32,199 nucleotides of DNA from an uncultured Spirochaetaceae bacterium (GTDB lineage: Bacteria; Spirochaetota; Spirochaetia; Treponematales; Treponemataceae): positions 1 to 32,199 of the forward strand of contig CADBRT010000057.1 in NCBI GenBank assembly GCA_902797055.1, written 5' to 3'. Each line of letters starts with the position of its first letter. The first letter of the stretch is position 1. A program made the position numbers and the translations under genes. This document shows, in pieces, positions 23,443 to 31,679 of the stretch. The notes under the pieces were generated by a model that saw only the letters and a program-made list of their open reading frames with translations, had not been told where the DNA came from and made no database searches.

Positions 23443-24901
23443 TTGGTATCCTCAGTAAAAAAGTTGTGCCTCCGTCTTCATTTCCCTGAATGTCAAAGAC
23501 ATCAGCCCGGTGGAAGTAAAGACGTAGTCTGGAAATGACGTTGACAAGTCCCGTGCCCGTACCTGTACTGTCGTTGTTTTCTGCTGGTCTTTCCAAAGTC
23601 AGGATTGTCTGCTTCATCTGTTCGTCGAATCCTGTCCCGTTGTCCGAAATTGTTATTGTTGTTGAAAAAACATCTCCCCGTATGGCAAGCGTAACTTTCC
23701 CGCGTTCTCCTTTGAGTCCGTGCTTTATGCAGTTTTCAACTAAGGGCTGCAGCGTCATCCTTGGGAGTTTTGCATTGAAATCACCTTCGGGGATATCTTT
23801 AATGAATGTTAATCTGTCCCCGAAGCGGACTTTCATAATGTACACAAAATTGTCCACGAGAGAAAGTTCCTCCCGTACAGTGGAAGCCTGTCCTTTTTCC
23901 TGTATGTTGTATCTGAAGAAATCAGCCACCTGTTCCATGAAATAGCAGGTTTTGTCTGCACCTTCCATCATGGCTAGTTGGGCGCCAGTGTTGAGTGTGT
24001 TGAACAGAAAATGAGGGTTTATTTGGTTTTGCAAAGCGCGTAGTTGGGCTCCGGCGTACAGTTCGCGCATTTCAAGTTCCTTTTCCTTGAGTTCGTTTTC
24101 CTGCGCGGCTTTTTCCCATATCTTGTCGATATACGATTGAATGCTGACAATCATTCTGTCGAACGCTCGGCAGATTGTTCCCACTTCGTCTTGTGCCTGG
24201 CTGTTGAAAAGCGGCACATCGAAATCCATACTTGCAATCCTCATAGCAACATTTGAGATGTCGGAAAGCGGCATTGTGATTGCTGTGATGGACAGATAGA
24301 TCACCATAAAGACGAGCAGAAAAAAGCAAATCAGTACAATCGCGCTTACATGGGCAAGCGTTTCAAAATTTTTTCTGTTTTCATTGTAGATGGCTGCGTT
24401 ACGCTCCAAAAGCAACGTGTTCAGCTCTTCTATTTCTGTTTGAAGCATGGCGTAACACTGGAGACTTCGCTCGTAATGAGTTTTCGCAGCTTCTTTATTG
24501 TTCGCCCGTTGCGCTGTAACAGCATCTCGGCTGAGCGAAAAGAACGATATCGCCATCTCAAATGTCGTGTGTTCTTTGCTTCTCACACTGTCTGTGGAAG
24601 GTGGGATATAAAAAGCGCTTGCAGCGTCTTCACTCAAAGATTCCCAGTGATAGTAGGCATCTATGCTTTCAAACGTGCGGTATTTCATGTAGTCCTCCAT
24701 GGCTTTTTCCGTCTCGGAGAGTTTTGTGGAAAAATCCGTCAGGGCTGCATTCGTTTCGTAGGAACCGCCCAGTCTGTCCAGAAAAGCCTGACTGTGGGAC
24801 ATGGTAACAAAGACAAAAACTGCCATGGCAATGAAAGCGATAACGACGGCAAACATAATCTGCCATCGGAGGCTGTGCTTTATGTATCCGCTGTATGTCA
24901 C
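23435..24901 (-). CDS. LytS/YesM-type sensor histidine kinase
   Basis: The 488-residue membrane kinase has two helices (about 13-33 and 169-190) flanking a periplasmic sensor of about 135 helical residues. A HAMP domain follows (about 190-245), then the His_kinase domain with NPHFLFNTLN carrying the phosphorylated His, N box VENCIKHG, and ATP motifs SDNGTGF and STGTGTGLVNV. The start codon is GTG (24899-24901), overlapping the stop of the upstream binding-protein gene as GTGA, so translation is coupled. The operon context, with binding proteins on both sides, resembles the clostridial XylFII-LytS-YesN system in which a binding protein controls the kinase from outside the membrane. Confidence 0.95.
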   Translation of the reverse strand: MTYSGYIKHSLRWQIMFAVVIAFIAMAVFVFVTMSHSQAFLDRLGGSYETNAALTDFSTKLSETEKAMEDYMKYRTFESIDAYYHWESLSEDAASAFYIPPSTDSVRSKEHTTFEMAISFFSLSRDAVTAQRANNKEAAKTHYERSLQCYAMLQTEIEELNTLLLERNAAIYNENRKNFETLAHVSAIVLICFFLLVFMVIYLSITAITMPLSDISNVAMRIASMDFDVPLFNSQAQDEVGTICRAFDRMIVSIQSYIDKIWEKAAQENELKEKELEMRELYAGAQLRALQNQINPHFLFNTLNTGAQLAMMEGADKTCYFMEQVADFFRYNIQEKGQASTVREELSLVDNFVYIMKVRFGDRLTFIKDIPEGDFNAKLPRMTLQPLVENCIKHGLKGERGKVTLAIRGDVFSTTITISDNGTGFDEQMKQTILTLERPAENNDSTGTGTGLVNVISRLRLYFHRADVFDIQGNEDGGTTFLLRIPNV

Positions 24902-25902
24902 AATTGCCCCCCGTCTGTGTTTTCCTCTGCTTTCCGTACTTTCACGTCGGCGGTTATATAGTTGTTTGCATATCCGAATTTGATGTATTCGAAGAGCTCA
25001 CTGATTGCGGCTTTGCCCATGCTTTCGGCGTCGATGGAAAGCAGTTCTGTTATAATGCCGTATTCCAGATATTTTTCTACGACATTACCTTCTCCGAACC
25101 CTATAATGCCGATGTAGCCTGTTTTTCCGGCATCGTTGACAAGCTGTGCAGTGCGGATTGTGTCATCGGTGGAAAGGCAGATAATAACATCGATATCGTT
25201 GTAGCGGACGATATTGTCCATTCTTCCATTGCGGATCGTTATGTCGGTGGAAGATGGGAGGTCAATCACTGTTGTGTGAATTTCCTCATAGCCTGAAAGG
25301 TATTGTGTCAGACCGGACATCAACGTAGAGTAGTTAGGTGTGTTTGACGTTGTTGTGTTGATTACTATGATGGAACCGTCGCCTGAAAGGTATTCTGCGC
25401 TTTCCATTGCAATTTTCCGTCCTAGCTCCGAGTAATTCGTGCCAATGTGTGACACCTGCGGAATTTCCGGCAGATATTGCGAAAGGGTTATGAGCGGTAT
25501 GCGGTTTTTGTTTCTATCCAGAGGGACCTGTATGGAATGATTTGTTTCTCCAATGTACGCCACGACTCCGTCAGCATTTGTGAATGAAGCGTAGTCGAGC
25601 AAGGACTGGAGAGACGTGGAATCTGCGTTTGATGACGGGATGTTCAGTTCTACCGCGCAGTCGTAATCTATTCCCTTTTCAGCAGCACCCTTGTAAATAT
25701 TCTTTAAGAATGCTTCATTTTCACAGCCAACGATAATGACTCGGTATTCCCTGTCTTCGTTTTCTTCGTTTTCTTCGTCGAATGCACCGTTGAGCTGAGG
25801 AACAAAAAAACCTATATATGCAGAAAACAGTATGACTGCTATGACGGTAAGAGTAAGGACAATGCCTGCTGTTTTAATCAATGTGACTTTTTTGCATTTC
25901 AT
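24898..25902 (-). CDS. membrane-anchored sugar-binding protein (type I periplasmic binding fold), sensor partner
   Basis: The 334-residue product has one N-terminal membrane helix (about 11-32) that lacks a lipobox or clear cleavage site. A very acidic linker (DEENEENEDRE) follows, then a type I periplasmic binding domain (YRVIIVGCENEAF, ADGVVAYIG, HIGTNYSELGRKIAMES, GFGEGN). It resembles the sugar-binding PBP family but not XylF closely. As first gene of the operon, coupled by GTGA to the kinase, it is the best candidate for the XylFII-like sensing partner. An extended -10 box ends 8 nt before the ATG and no ribosome site is seen, suggesting a leaderless message. Confidence 0.87.
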   Translation of the reverse strand: MKCKKVTLIKTAGIVLTLTVIAVILFSAYIGFFVPQLNGAFDEENEENEDREYRVIIVGCENEAFLKNIYKGAAEKGIDYDCAVELNIPSSNADSTSLQSLLDYASFTNADGVVAYIGETNHSIQVPLDRNKNRIPLITLSQYLPEIPQVSHIGTNYSELGRKIAMESAEYLSGDGSIIVINTTTSNTPNYSTLMSGLTQYLSGYEEIHTTVIDLPSSTDITIRNGRMDNIVRYNDIDVIICLSTDDTIRTAQLVNDAGKTGYIGIIGFGEGNVVEKYLEYGIITELLSIDAESMGKAAISELFEYIKFGYANNYITADVKVRKAEENTDGGQL

Positions 25903-25910
25903 TTTACTCT

Positions 25911-25919
25911 AGTATAACA
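25911..25919 (-). promoter_or_regulatory. extended -10 promoter of the sugar-sensor operon (leaderless type)
   Basis: On the minus strand TGT-TATACT (25911-25919) ends 8 nt before ATG 25902. The -35 region (TGGTGA at 25934-25939, 17 nt spacing) is poor, as often with extended -10 promoters. Confidence 0.5.
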
Positions 25920-25926
25920 CAATTTT

Positions 25927-27192
25927 TTAAATTTCACCACTGCAAGTTCTTCCGCCCCATTCGTGGGAGAGGTTCCGCTCCCGCTCCAGAGTTTTGTCAA
26001 AATCTGCCTCTGGTTCACAATTTTCTTCTATTGCTAATGCTGTTCTGTGTAGCCGTTTTAAACATTCGCTTTTGTCATTGTATCCGAGCTTTGATTTTTC
26101 GATGGAATCACCTAAGATTCTTATGGATTCGTCGTATATATGGCAGGGCACAGGGAACGGATGTCCGTCTTTACCTCCGTGCGCAAAGCTGAATCTCGCG
26201 GGGTCTGTAAAACGACTGGGCGTCCCGTAGATGACTTCGCTCACGAGGGTAAGCGATTGCAGCGTGCGGGAGCCGAGTCCGGGAGTGAGCAGTAAGCTTT
26301 CAAAATCTTGGGGGTTGCTTTCGTAAGCAGTGACCAGAACACCACCGAGCCGTTTGAGGTCCACATCTTCTTTTCTGACATCGTGATGGGCAGGCATGAC
26401 GATGTTGCGCCCTGTTTCTATGATTATGTTGTCTTCTGGGCTGGGCTGTGATTCGGTGTCAAATAGCTCTAATTGCGGGGCAGGGGGTGAAATGACTTTT
26501 TTTATTTCATTCATCACCCGCACCGGCGATTCTGTGGCAAGCGAAAGAATTGCCTCCCTCGTTTTTGATGCCGTACTGTCAGTGAGGTTCAGTATGAGCC
26601 CTTTGTTTTCTCCTGTTATGCCGGTGTGCGGGGCATCGACAAAGGTTTTGATGGATTCTGAACACCAGTGATAACGGCGGGCGGTCTTTGTCTGTGCGTT
26701 CATTCCCTGCTGGACAACTGCCCAGTCGCCTTCGGCTGATAAAATAAAGTTGTGTTGGTATAACTGGAAGCCGTCCTGTACAGCTGTGTTATCTACTTTT
26801 GCACAGAGTTTGCTTGTACGCACTAATGCCTCACCATCCATGCCTGTCTTTTCTCCCAGATAGAGGAGTTGGTCAGGAGTTTGCCGTGAATAGATTCCCC
26901 TTCCACCGCATATGCAAAGACCGAATGCACGTGCACGTGCATTTATACCTCGTTTGAGTGCATACATGACGCTTGTCGTAATGCCGCTTGAATGCCAATC
27001 CATGCCAAGCACTGCACCGAGGCTTTGGAACCATAGCGGGTCGCTTAAACGGCGGAGCACTTCTTTTTTGCCGTATTGAATTAAAAGAGATTCTATAATC
27101 AAGGTGCCGAGCTGCATCATTCTGTCTGCAAGCCAACGCGGCACGGTTCCGTGGTGCAGAGGAAGGTCTGCATATCCTGTTCGTTTCGGCAT
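25927..27192 (-). CDS. DUF763 family protein
   Basis: The 421-residue protein begins MPKRTGYADLPLHHGTVPRW, the characteristic start of DUF763 (COG1415), and continues with family blocks such as LGTLIIESLLIQYGKKEVLR, LGMDWHSSGITTSV and HDVRKEDVDLKRLGG. The family is widespread in archaea and scattered in bacteria. Its biochemical role is not established; a nucleic acid-related role has been suggested because of a helix-hairpin-helix-like segment (LLTPGLGSRTLQSLTLVSEV fits that). ATG 27192 was chosen over 27228 because AAGGAA sits 7 nt upstream and the conserved sequence starts there. It lies directly behind the tRNA-Thr terminator and shows no promoter of its own. Confidence 0.88.
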   Translation of the reverse strand: MPKRTGYADLPLHHGTVPRWLADRMMQLGTLIIESLLIQYGKKEVLRRLSDPLWFQSLGAVLGMDWHSSGITTSVMYALKRGINARARAFGLCICGGRGIYSRQTPDQLLYLGEKTGMDGEALVRTSKLCAKVDNTAVQDGFQLYQHNFILSAEGDWAVVQQGMNAQTKTARRYHWCSESIKTFVDAPHTGITGENKGLILNLTDSTASKTREAILSLATESPVRVMNEIKKVISPPAPQLELFDTESQPSPEDNIIIETGRNIVMPAHHDVRKEDVDLKRLGGVLVTAYESNPQDFESLLLTPGLGSRTLQSLTLVSEVIYGTPSRFTDPARFSFAHGGKDGHPFPVPCHIYDESIRILGDSIEKSKLGYNDKSECLKRLHRTALAIEENCEPEADFDKTLERERNLSHEWGGRTCSGEI

Positions 27193-27208
27193 GTTAATTC
27201 CTTCACAC

Positions 27209-27244
27209 AAAAAAAGACCTTCCGTCAACTATCGGAAGGTCTTT
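27209..27244 (-). terminator. intrinsic terminator of tRNA-Thr
   Basis: AAAGACCTTCCG (27213-27224) and CGGAAGGTCTTT (27233-27244) make a 12-bp perfect stem with an 8-nt loop. On the minus strand it is followed by seven T residues (27209-27215). It separates the tRNA from the DUF763 gene. Confidence 0.9.
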
Positions 27245-27253
27245 GAAAGGATC

Positions 27254-27326
27254 AGCCAACTACCCGACTTGAACGGGTCACCTGCTCTTTACGAGGGAGC
27301 TGCTCTACCAGATGAGCTAAGTTGGC
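27254..27326 (-). tRNA. tRNA-Thr (anticodon CGT)
   Basis: The 73-nt cloverleaf has acceptor GCCAACT/AGTTGGC with discriminator T and D arm GCTC/GAGC. The anticodon loop CTCGTAA gives CGT, reading ACG. The T arm is ACCCG/CGGGT with TTCAAGT. The CCA end is not encoded. The anticodon stem GCTCC/AGAGC has a C31-A39 mismatch next to the loop, which is unusual but does not break the fold. Confidence 0.92.
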
Positions 27327-27339
27327 AAACAGTAGTCAA

Positions 27340-27368
27340 ATACTAGCAGAAAAGAACACTCTCGTCAA
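27340..27368 (-). promoter_or_regulatory. promoter of tRNA-Thr
   Basis: On the minus strand TTGACG (27363-27368) and TAGTAT (27340-27345) are spaced by 17 nt; transcription would start about 7 nt before the mature tRNA. Confidence 0.65.
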
Positions 27369-27494
27369 GCGACTAAGGTCGTTCCTTTCAATTTGCTCTG
27401 AAATTACAGGAAAAATTAAAGACTATACTTGCGGTTTTGTATATAGTATAAGCAATCTTTATATATACAAGCCTTAAGACGTACAGGAGGTATC

Positions 27495-27785
27495 ATGAGC
27501 AATGGTAAGAAGATAACGGCAGCCGTTTGTGCCGCATTTGCAGCTGTAATAACGATAGTCGGTTGTACGGCAAGCCAGAAACGGGAATTCAAGACAACGA
27601 TGAGCGAATACACAGGAGGCCTGAAACGTCGCGCCACGCTTTATTCAAGCACTGGAGAAATCATCGCTACCTACGAAGGCAAAATCGATATAACGTCGAA
27701 CTCCGAAAACGGGGCTGTGTTCTTTGATTTGAACGGTAAACGAGTCTGGATAAAAGGCGGAATCCTCGTTGTGGAAGAACTGTAG
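27495..27785 (+). CDS. small lipoprotein
   Basis: The 96-residue product has a signal peptide with lipobox IVGC (Cys about 24) and a compact beta-rich mature part (TGGLKRRATLYSSTGEIIAT, YEGKIDI, GKRVWIKGGILVVEEL). The pattern of a GGL-R, Y-S-TGE, YEGK-D and GG-VVEE series is shared with small lipoproteins of Firmicutes and phages (DUF5052-like); I give this as a resemblance only. AGGAGG (27487-27492) lies only 2 nt before the ATG, closer than usual. A second lipoprotein gene follows 32 nt downstream. Confidence 0.8.
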   Translation: MSNGKKITAAVCAAFAAVITIVGCTASQKREFKTTMSEYTGGLKRRATLYSSTGEIIATYEGKIDITSNSENGAVFFDLNGKRVWIKGGILVVEEL

Positions 27786-27817
27786 CCTTGTACTCACTTT
27801 TAGGAGCGATAATTGAG

Positions 27818-28765
27818 ATGAAACGATTAATTGCAGCAACTCTATTCGGAATTATCTTATGCCTTACAGGATGTTCAAAACGATCATCTTCTGCCACCCA
27901 GACTGAGGTTCAGCCTTCTTTCGTGGACTCTGCCGCACAGACCTCTGTTGAGCAAAAGGTGACGGAACCTGTACCGATGGAGCCTGTTCCTTCATTTCTT
28001 GCGGGGCGCGGGACGGTGTCAATCGCCGCCGGTTTTTCTGAATCAGAAAGATTTTTTAATTTTCACCCGCTTGCAGATCAGTCTTATACTATAGAACAAT
28101 TGATTGATACGCTCAAAAAGGATATAGAAAGAGACTCCGAATGTCAAATATCGTACAGTCATGCCTCTTTGCAGGTGCCGGGGAGAAACGCTCATGCTGT
28201 AAAACTGTCCTTTGTCTGCGTGGCTGACGAATATACGCAGTTTTTGATACTGACAGAAGACAGTGGATTGCTACATATTCATTTTGCGATTGACGGTTGG
28301 TCCCGTCGGTATTCTTCCATAAGCCGTAACGGAGTTGTCTTTGACGCTGGTTCCAACGGGGCTGCCTCTCACTCTGCGCAAACCTTTGTGCCGGACTCTG
28401 ATTTTACCTATCACTTGCTTGTTCAGACAAATGAAGTCAGCAGAGGATTCGAATTTTATGACAAGGACAACGAACCTTCCATTGCAATTAATGCGGTCAT
28501 GAATGATGTGTATGAAAAAGGAAATGTTGATCCGGAAAAAATCTATTTTGTGCAAACGTTTCTTGATGACAAAACGTACTACTACTATGACGGATACGGC
28601 GGTGTTCCCGAGGAAACATCCGATGTCATAAAAAAGATAGCCGCTGACTATCTCTTTACTTTTGACTCCCCGCAGATAGTGAAAGATGCCGTACTGAAGA
28701 AAGCCGGTGTCTATAGCGCACAGGATATCTATACCAAAGACGAACCGCTGGACTGGAGCGAATAA
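27818..28765 (+). CDS. lipoprotein of unknown function
   Basis: The 315-residue product has a lipoprotein signal (MKRLIAATLFGIILCLTGCS, lipobox LTGC), a Ser/Thr/Gln/Val/Pro-rich linker and a globular C-terminal part of about 240 residues. That part includes a GLLHIHFAIDGWSRRYSSIS block and a Tyr-rich TYYYYDGYGG segment. I recognise no named domain. ATG 27818 is chosen over 27788 because GGAGCG precedes it by 10 nt and the signal peptide starts there. It is likely co-transcribed with the small lipoprotein upstream. Confidence 0.8.
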   Translation: MKRLIAATLFGIILCLTGCSKRSSSATQTEVQPSFVDSAAQTSVEQKVTEPVPMEPVPSFLAGRGTVSIAAGFSESERFFNFHPLADQSYTIEQLIDTLKKDIERDSECQISYSHASLQVPGRNAHAVKLSFVCVADEYTQFLILTEDSGLLHIHFAIDGWSRRYSSISRNGVVFDAGSNGAASHSAQTFVPDSDFTYHLLVQTNEVSRGFEFYDKDNEPSIAINAVMNDVYEKGNVDPEKIYFVQTFLDDKTYYYYDGYGGVPEETSDVIKKIAADYLFTFDSPQIVKDAVLKKAGVYSAQDIYTKDEPLDWSE

Positions 28766-28827
28766 AAAAGCCAAGTGGAGAGCCGGGCAGACATCTTTTA
28801 AAAATCTGCTGAAATGTAGTTGTTTTT

Positions 28828-29382
28828 CTATAAGAAAATGAAGTTCTTGCTCTCTGTCATGACTTGTTTCAGGATATCGATATTTTTCAGTGCATCTGAG
28901 GTCTCAAGTGAGTGGTTTGCTCCATCAATCGTTGTGAGCTGAACTGCTGCTTTTTTGCAGAGCTCTGTGAGCTGTTCCTGTGAAACCCACGGGTCGGAAG
29001 TCCCGCTGAACGCAATTGCATTTTTCGGTGTATTGTCGAAACTCTCTTCAAGCGGTGTGTATAATATATGGCGGCATTCAAGAGTGTGCCGTTGGGCATA
29101 GGAAACCGCAACTGCTGTACCTATGCTTTTCGAGACAAAGAGAATGTCGTCATACGCAGCCCACTGGACATTGCACAGCGCTGCTTCCGTCTGTTGTAGC
29201 AAGATGTCAACTGCTTCCCGTATCTTTGCGCTGTTTCCTCTCAGGTTTTGTGCCTGAAATGAATATGCTACATTGATATATTTTTCGTATCCGGCTTCAA
29301 GCGCCAGCTTCCGGGCATTATAGAGCAACGGCTTGTCATAGTGGTAGCCAATCCCCGGAAAAAATACGGCAAACTTGTTCAT
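28828..29382 (-). CDS. small alpha/beta-hydrolase
   Basis: The 184-residue protein has a serine-hydrolase pattern: FFPGIGYHYDKPLLY at the start, a nucleophile elbow SKSIGT (Ser about 92), Asp in SGTSDPWV (about 137) and His in DGANHSLE (about 159). The order Ser-Asp-His and spacing fit small alpha/beta hydrolases. The first residues of the elbow (SKS) differ from the G-x-S-x-G rule, as in some members. The substrate is unknown. ATG 29382 has AGAGGTG upstream; the frame's earlier ATG at 29403 lacks one. It is divergent from the hydrogenase gene. Confidence 0.8.
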   Translation of the reverse strand: MNKFAVFFPGIGYHYDKPLLYNARKLALEAGYEKYINVAYSFQAQNLRGNSAKIREAVDILLQQTEAALCNVQWAAYDDILFVSKSIGTAVAVSYAQRHTLECRHILYTPLEESFDNTPKNAIAFSGTSDPWVSQEQLTELCKKAAVQLTTIDGANHSLETSDALKNIDILKQVMTESKNFIFL

Positions 29383-29458
29383 ATTCACCTCTCTGCTATT
29401 CAATCAAGTCTGCCTGTATTATCTGCTTACACGGCTTGTTTTGCAAGTATAGACTGCC

Positions 29459-29486
29459 TTGAAATAATCCGTTGATATGGTACAAT
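29459..29486 (+). promoter_or_regulatory. sigma70-type promoter of the hydrogenase gene
   Basis: TTGAAA (29459-29464) and TACAAT (29481-29486) are 16 nt apart. The start near 29493 leaves a leader of only about 9 nt, which includes GGTGG (29493-29497). The in-frame ATG at 29472 lies upstream of the -10 box and cannot be the start. Confidence 0.65.
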
Positions 29487-29501
29487 CATATCGGTGGCTG
29501 T

Positions 29502-30968
29502 ATGTTGAATATTAATAATAATACCTCGAATGTAAAACGTGAAATCCTTGTGCGGATAGCTCGGCTTCAGTTTGAAGGAAAACTAGAAGACGGCGTCCAC
29601 TTTATACCTCGCGAAATGGCTCCGCGCAATAGTGTGCCTATGCACTGCTGTATCTATCATGATCGAGAAATACTGAGAATGCGGGTACTTGCCCGTATGG
29701 GGTGGTCAATCGAAGATATCGATGAAGAACGCACACTCGGCTCTTATGCAAAGGAGGCACTTTCCCGCGAAAAACCTACGTGGCCTATGCTCACTGTTCT
29801 TCACGAAGCCTGTAATGCCTGTGTCCGTTCTCACTACATGGTGACGAACGCCTGCCAGGGGTGTTTTGCACGCCCCTGCATGATGAACTGCCCCAAAAAG
29901 GCAATCACGGTCGAACGGCATGCCCATATAGATGAAAAAGCGTGCATCAACTGTGGGCTATGTATGCAGAACTGCCCATACCATGCAATTATCAAAATAC
30001 CCGTTCCTTGTGAAGAAGCCTGTCCTGTTGGAGCAATCTCTAAAGATGAGGACGGTCGCGAAAAAATAGATTACGACAAGTGTATCTTCTGCGGCAACTG
30101 CATGAGGGAATGTCCCTTTGGCGCGATGATGGACAAAAGTCAGCTGGTGGATGTCATCGATAAAATCATGAAAAAAGATAGAAAGGTTGTGGCTATGTAT
30201 GCGCCTGCAATTTCCGCTCAATTCAAGATACATCCCGGACAGCTGGAAGCTGCCCTTCTTGCAGCAGGTTTTGACCGCGTGTGGGAAGTCGCTGTCGGCG
30301 CAGATATCTGTGCGGACAACGAAGCCCGTGAGTTTGAAGAACGCATGGAACGTGGGGATAAAATGATGACAACTTCCTGTTGCTCGGCGTATGTGCGTGC
30401 AGTCCATGTCCATGTACCGGATTTGAATCCATGTGTCTCTGAAACGAGAAGCCCCATGCACTATACTGCGGAGATTGCAAAAAAAGCTGATCCTGATTGT
30501 ATTACGGTTTTCGTCGGCCCCTGTCTTGCAAAGCGACGCGAGGCTTTTGATGACGACATGGTGGACTATGTTCTTTCCGCTGAGGAAATTTCCGCGCTGT
30601 TTGAAGCAAAGAATATCGATGTTGCAACGATGGAAGCGGTTCCCGGTTCTATCATCCCGACATCAAGCGGCAGAAACTTTGCAAAATCAGGAGGTGTTGC
30701 AGAAGCTGTTCGGCTCAGGCTAAAAGATGATACAATACTCCGTCTTGCAAAAATCAATGGATTGAGCAAGGGCGGCATGAAGATGCTCAAAGCGTACGGT
30801 ATGATAAACAGCGGGAAAATACCGACGCCGAAAGATTGCCCGAATCTGATTGAAGTCATGGCATGCGAGGGGGGGTGTATTGCAGGTCCATCGGTTATTA
30901 CCAATGTTAAACCTGCCGAGCTGCAGCTGGAAAAATATGTAAAGGGCGGAGCTCAGGATACTATATAA
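29502..30968 (+). CDS. [FeFe] hydrogenase, group B type, with ferredoxin-like domain
   Basis: The 488-residue monomeric enzyme would interconvert protons and H2 in the cytoplasm. Several 4Fe-4S motifs come first (CQGCFARPCMMNCP, CINCGLCMQNCP, CIFCGNCMRECP; about 120-220). The H-cluster domain follows: L1 is TSCCSAYV (usually TSCCP), L2 is FVGPCLAKRRE and L3 is EVMACEGGCIAGPS. The GPC form of L2 and the GP after L3 mark group B (B1/B3), not the classical group A with MPC. No maturation genes (hydEFG) or redox partner are adjacent. Group B enzymes are common in fermentative gut anaerobes and are little studied. The start at 29502 follows from the promoter position. Confidence 0.93.
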   Translation: MLNINNNTSNVKREILVRIARLQFEGKLEDGVHFIPREMAPRNSVPMHCCIYHDREILRMRVLARMGWSIEDIDEERTLGSYAKEALSREKPTWPMLTVLHEACNACVRSHYMVTNACQGCFARPCMMNCPKKAITVERHAHIDEKACINCGLCMQNCPYHAIIKIPVPCEEACPVGAISKDEDGREKIDYDKCIFCGNCMRECPFGAMMDKSQLVDVIDKIMKKDRKVVAMYAPAISAQFKIHPGQLEAALLAAGFDRVWEVAVGADICADNEAREFEERMERGDKMMTTSCCSAYVRAVHVHVPDLNPCVSETRSPMHYTAEIAKKADPDCITVFVGPCLAKRREAFDDDMVDYVLSAEEISALFEAKNIDVATMEAVPGSIIPTSSGRNFAKSGGVAEAVRLRLKDDTILRLAKINGLSKGGMKMLKAYGMINSGKIPTPKDCPNLIEVMACEGGCIAGPSVITNVKPAELQLEKYVKGGAQDTI

Positions 30969-31046
30969 AGTCTGTGCAGTGCGTGCAGAAATAATTGGTA
31001 ATTTTATGAAAAAAATAGGGAATGTTTGTTTCCCGAGAGGATGATT

Positions 31047-31679
31047 ATGTTTGATGCCTTGATTCTGGATGTTGACGGAACTATCTGGAATACGACACCG
31101 ATTGTTGCAAATGCTTGGAACGAAGCGATTGCTTTGTCAGGACTTCCTGCAAAGACGGTCAATGCTGACATGCTCAAAAAAGAATTTGGCAAAACGATGG
31201 ATGTCATTGCCGATGACTTGTGGCCAGAACTGGATGCTTCGCAAAAGGAGAAATTGATGTCCTTGTGCTGTACGCAGGAGCAGCAAGCGCTGCTACAAAA
31301 TACGCAGGATATAACTTTTGCAGGTGTCGTGGATACTATCAAAAGTCTGAGCCGACAGATTGGAGTTTTCATTGTCAGCAATTGTCAGGAGGGGTATATT
31401 GAACTCTCTATGGAAAAAACGGGGCTTACGTCTTGTATTACAGACTATGAATGCTTCGGCAGAACGGGTAAGGGAAAAGCAGACAATTTGAGACTTCTTA
31501 TCGATAGAAATAAAATAAAATGCCCTGTATATGTCGGAGATACACAGGGGGATGCTGATGCGTGCGCTCAGGCGGGGGTTCCATTTGTCTGGGCGGAGTA
31601 TGGCTTTGGAACTACTGAATCCTGCTATGCAAAAATAAACGCTTTTTCTGAATTGGAAAAAATACTGAAGGAACACTGA
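31047..31679 (+). CDS. HAD-superfamily phosphatase (phosphoglycolate phosphatase-like)
   Basis: The 210-residue HAD hydrolase has motif I DVDGTIWNT (nucleophile Asp 8 and acid Asp 10), motif II Ser in VFIVSNCQEG, motif III Lys in GRTGKGKADN and motif IV VGDTQGDADAC. A helical cap lies between motifs I and II. The substrate is not evident. Three in-frame ATGs exist (31026, 31041, 31047); GAGAGG at 31035-31040 fits 31047 best. A short hairpin, GGGAA (31018-31022) with TTCCC (31030-31034), lies just before the ribosome site. It is followed by a second HAD gene whose ATG shares a base with its stop (TGATG). Confidence 0.92.
   Translation: MFDALILDVDGTIWNTTPIVANAWNEAIALSGLPAKTVNADMLKKEFGKTMDVIADDLWPELDASQKEKLMSLCCTQEQQALLQNTQDITFAGVVDTIKSLSRQIGVFIVSNCQEGYIELSMEKTGLTSCITDYECFGRTGKGKADNLRLLIDRNKIKCPVYVGDTQGDADACAQAGVPFVWAEYGFGTTESCYAKINAFSELEKILKEH

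Noticed and set aside
25756-25778. 9-bp tandem repeat (TTCGTTTTC) in the first sensor-operon gene
   Set aside because: The unit is a multiple of three and only lengthens the acidic linker (Glu-Glu-Asn), so it is not a frame switch.
27424-27452. Promoter for the small lipoprotein gene
   Set aside because: Several overlapping AT-rich hexamers exist (for example TATAAG at 27447-27452) but none pairs with a convincing -35.
28790-28814. Terminator between the second lipoprotein and the convergent hydrolase gene
   Set aside because: Only a 5-bp GCAGA/TCTGC stem with a long loop is visible; too weak to call.
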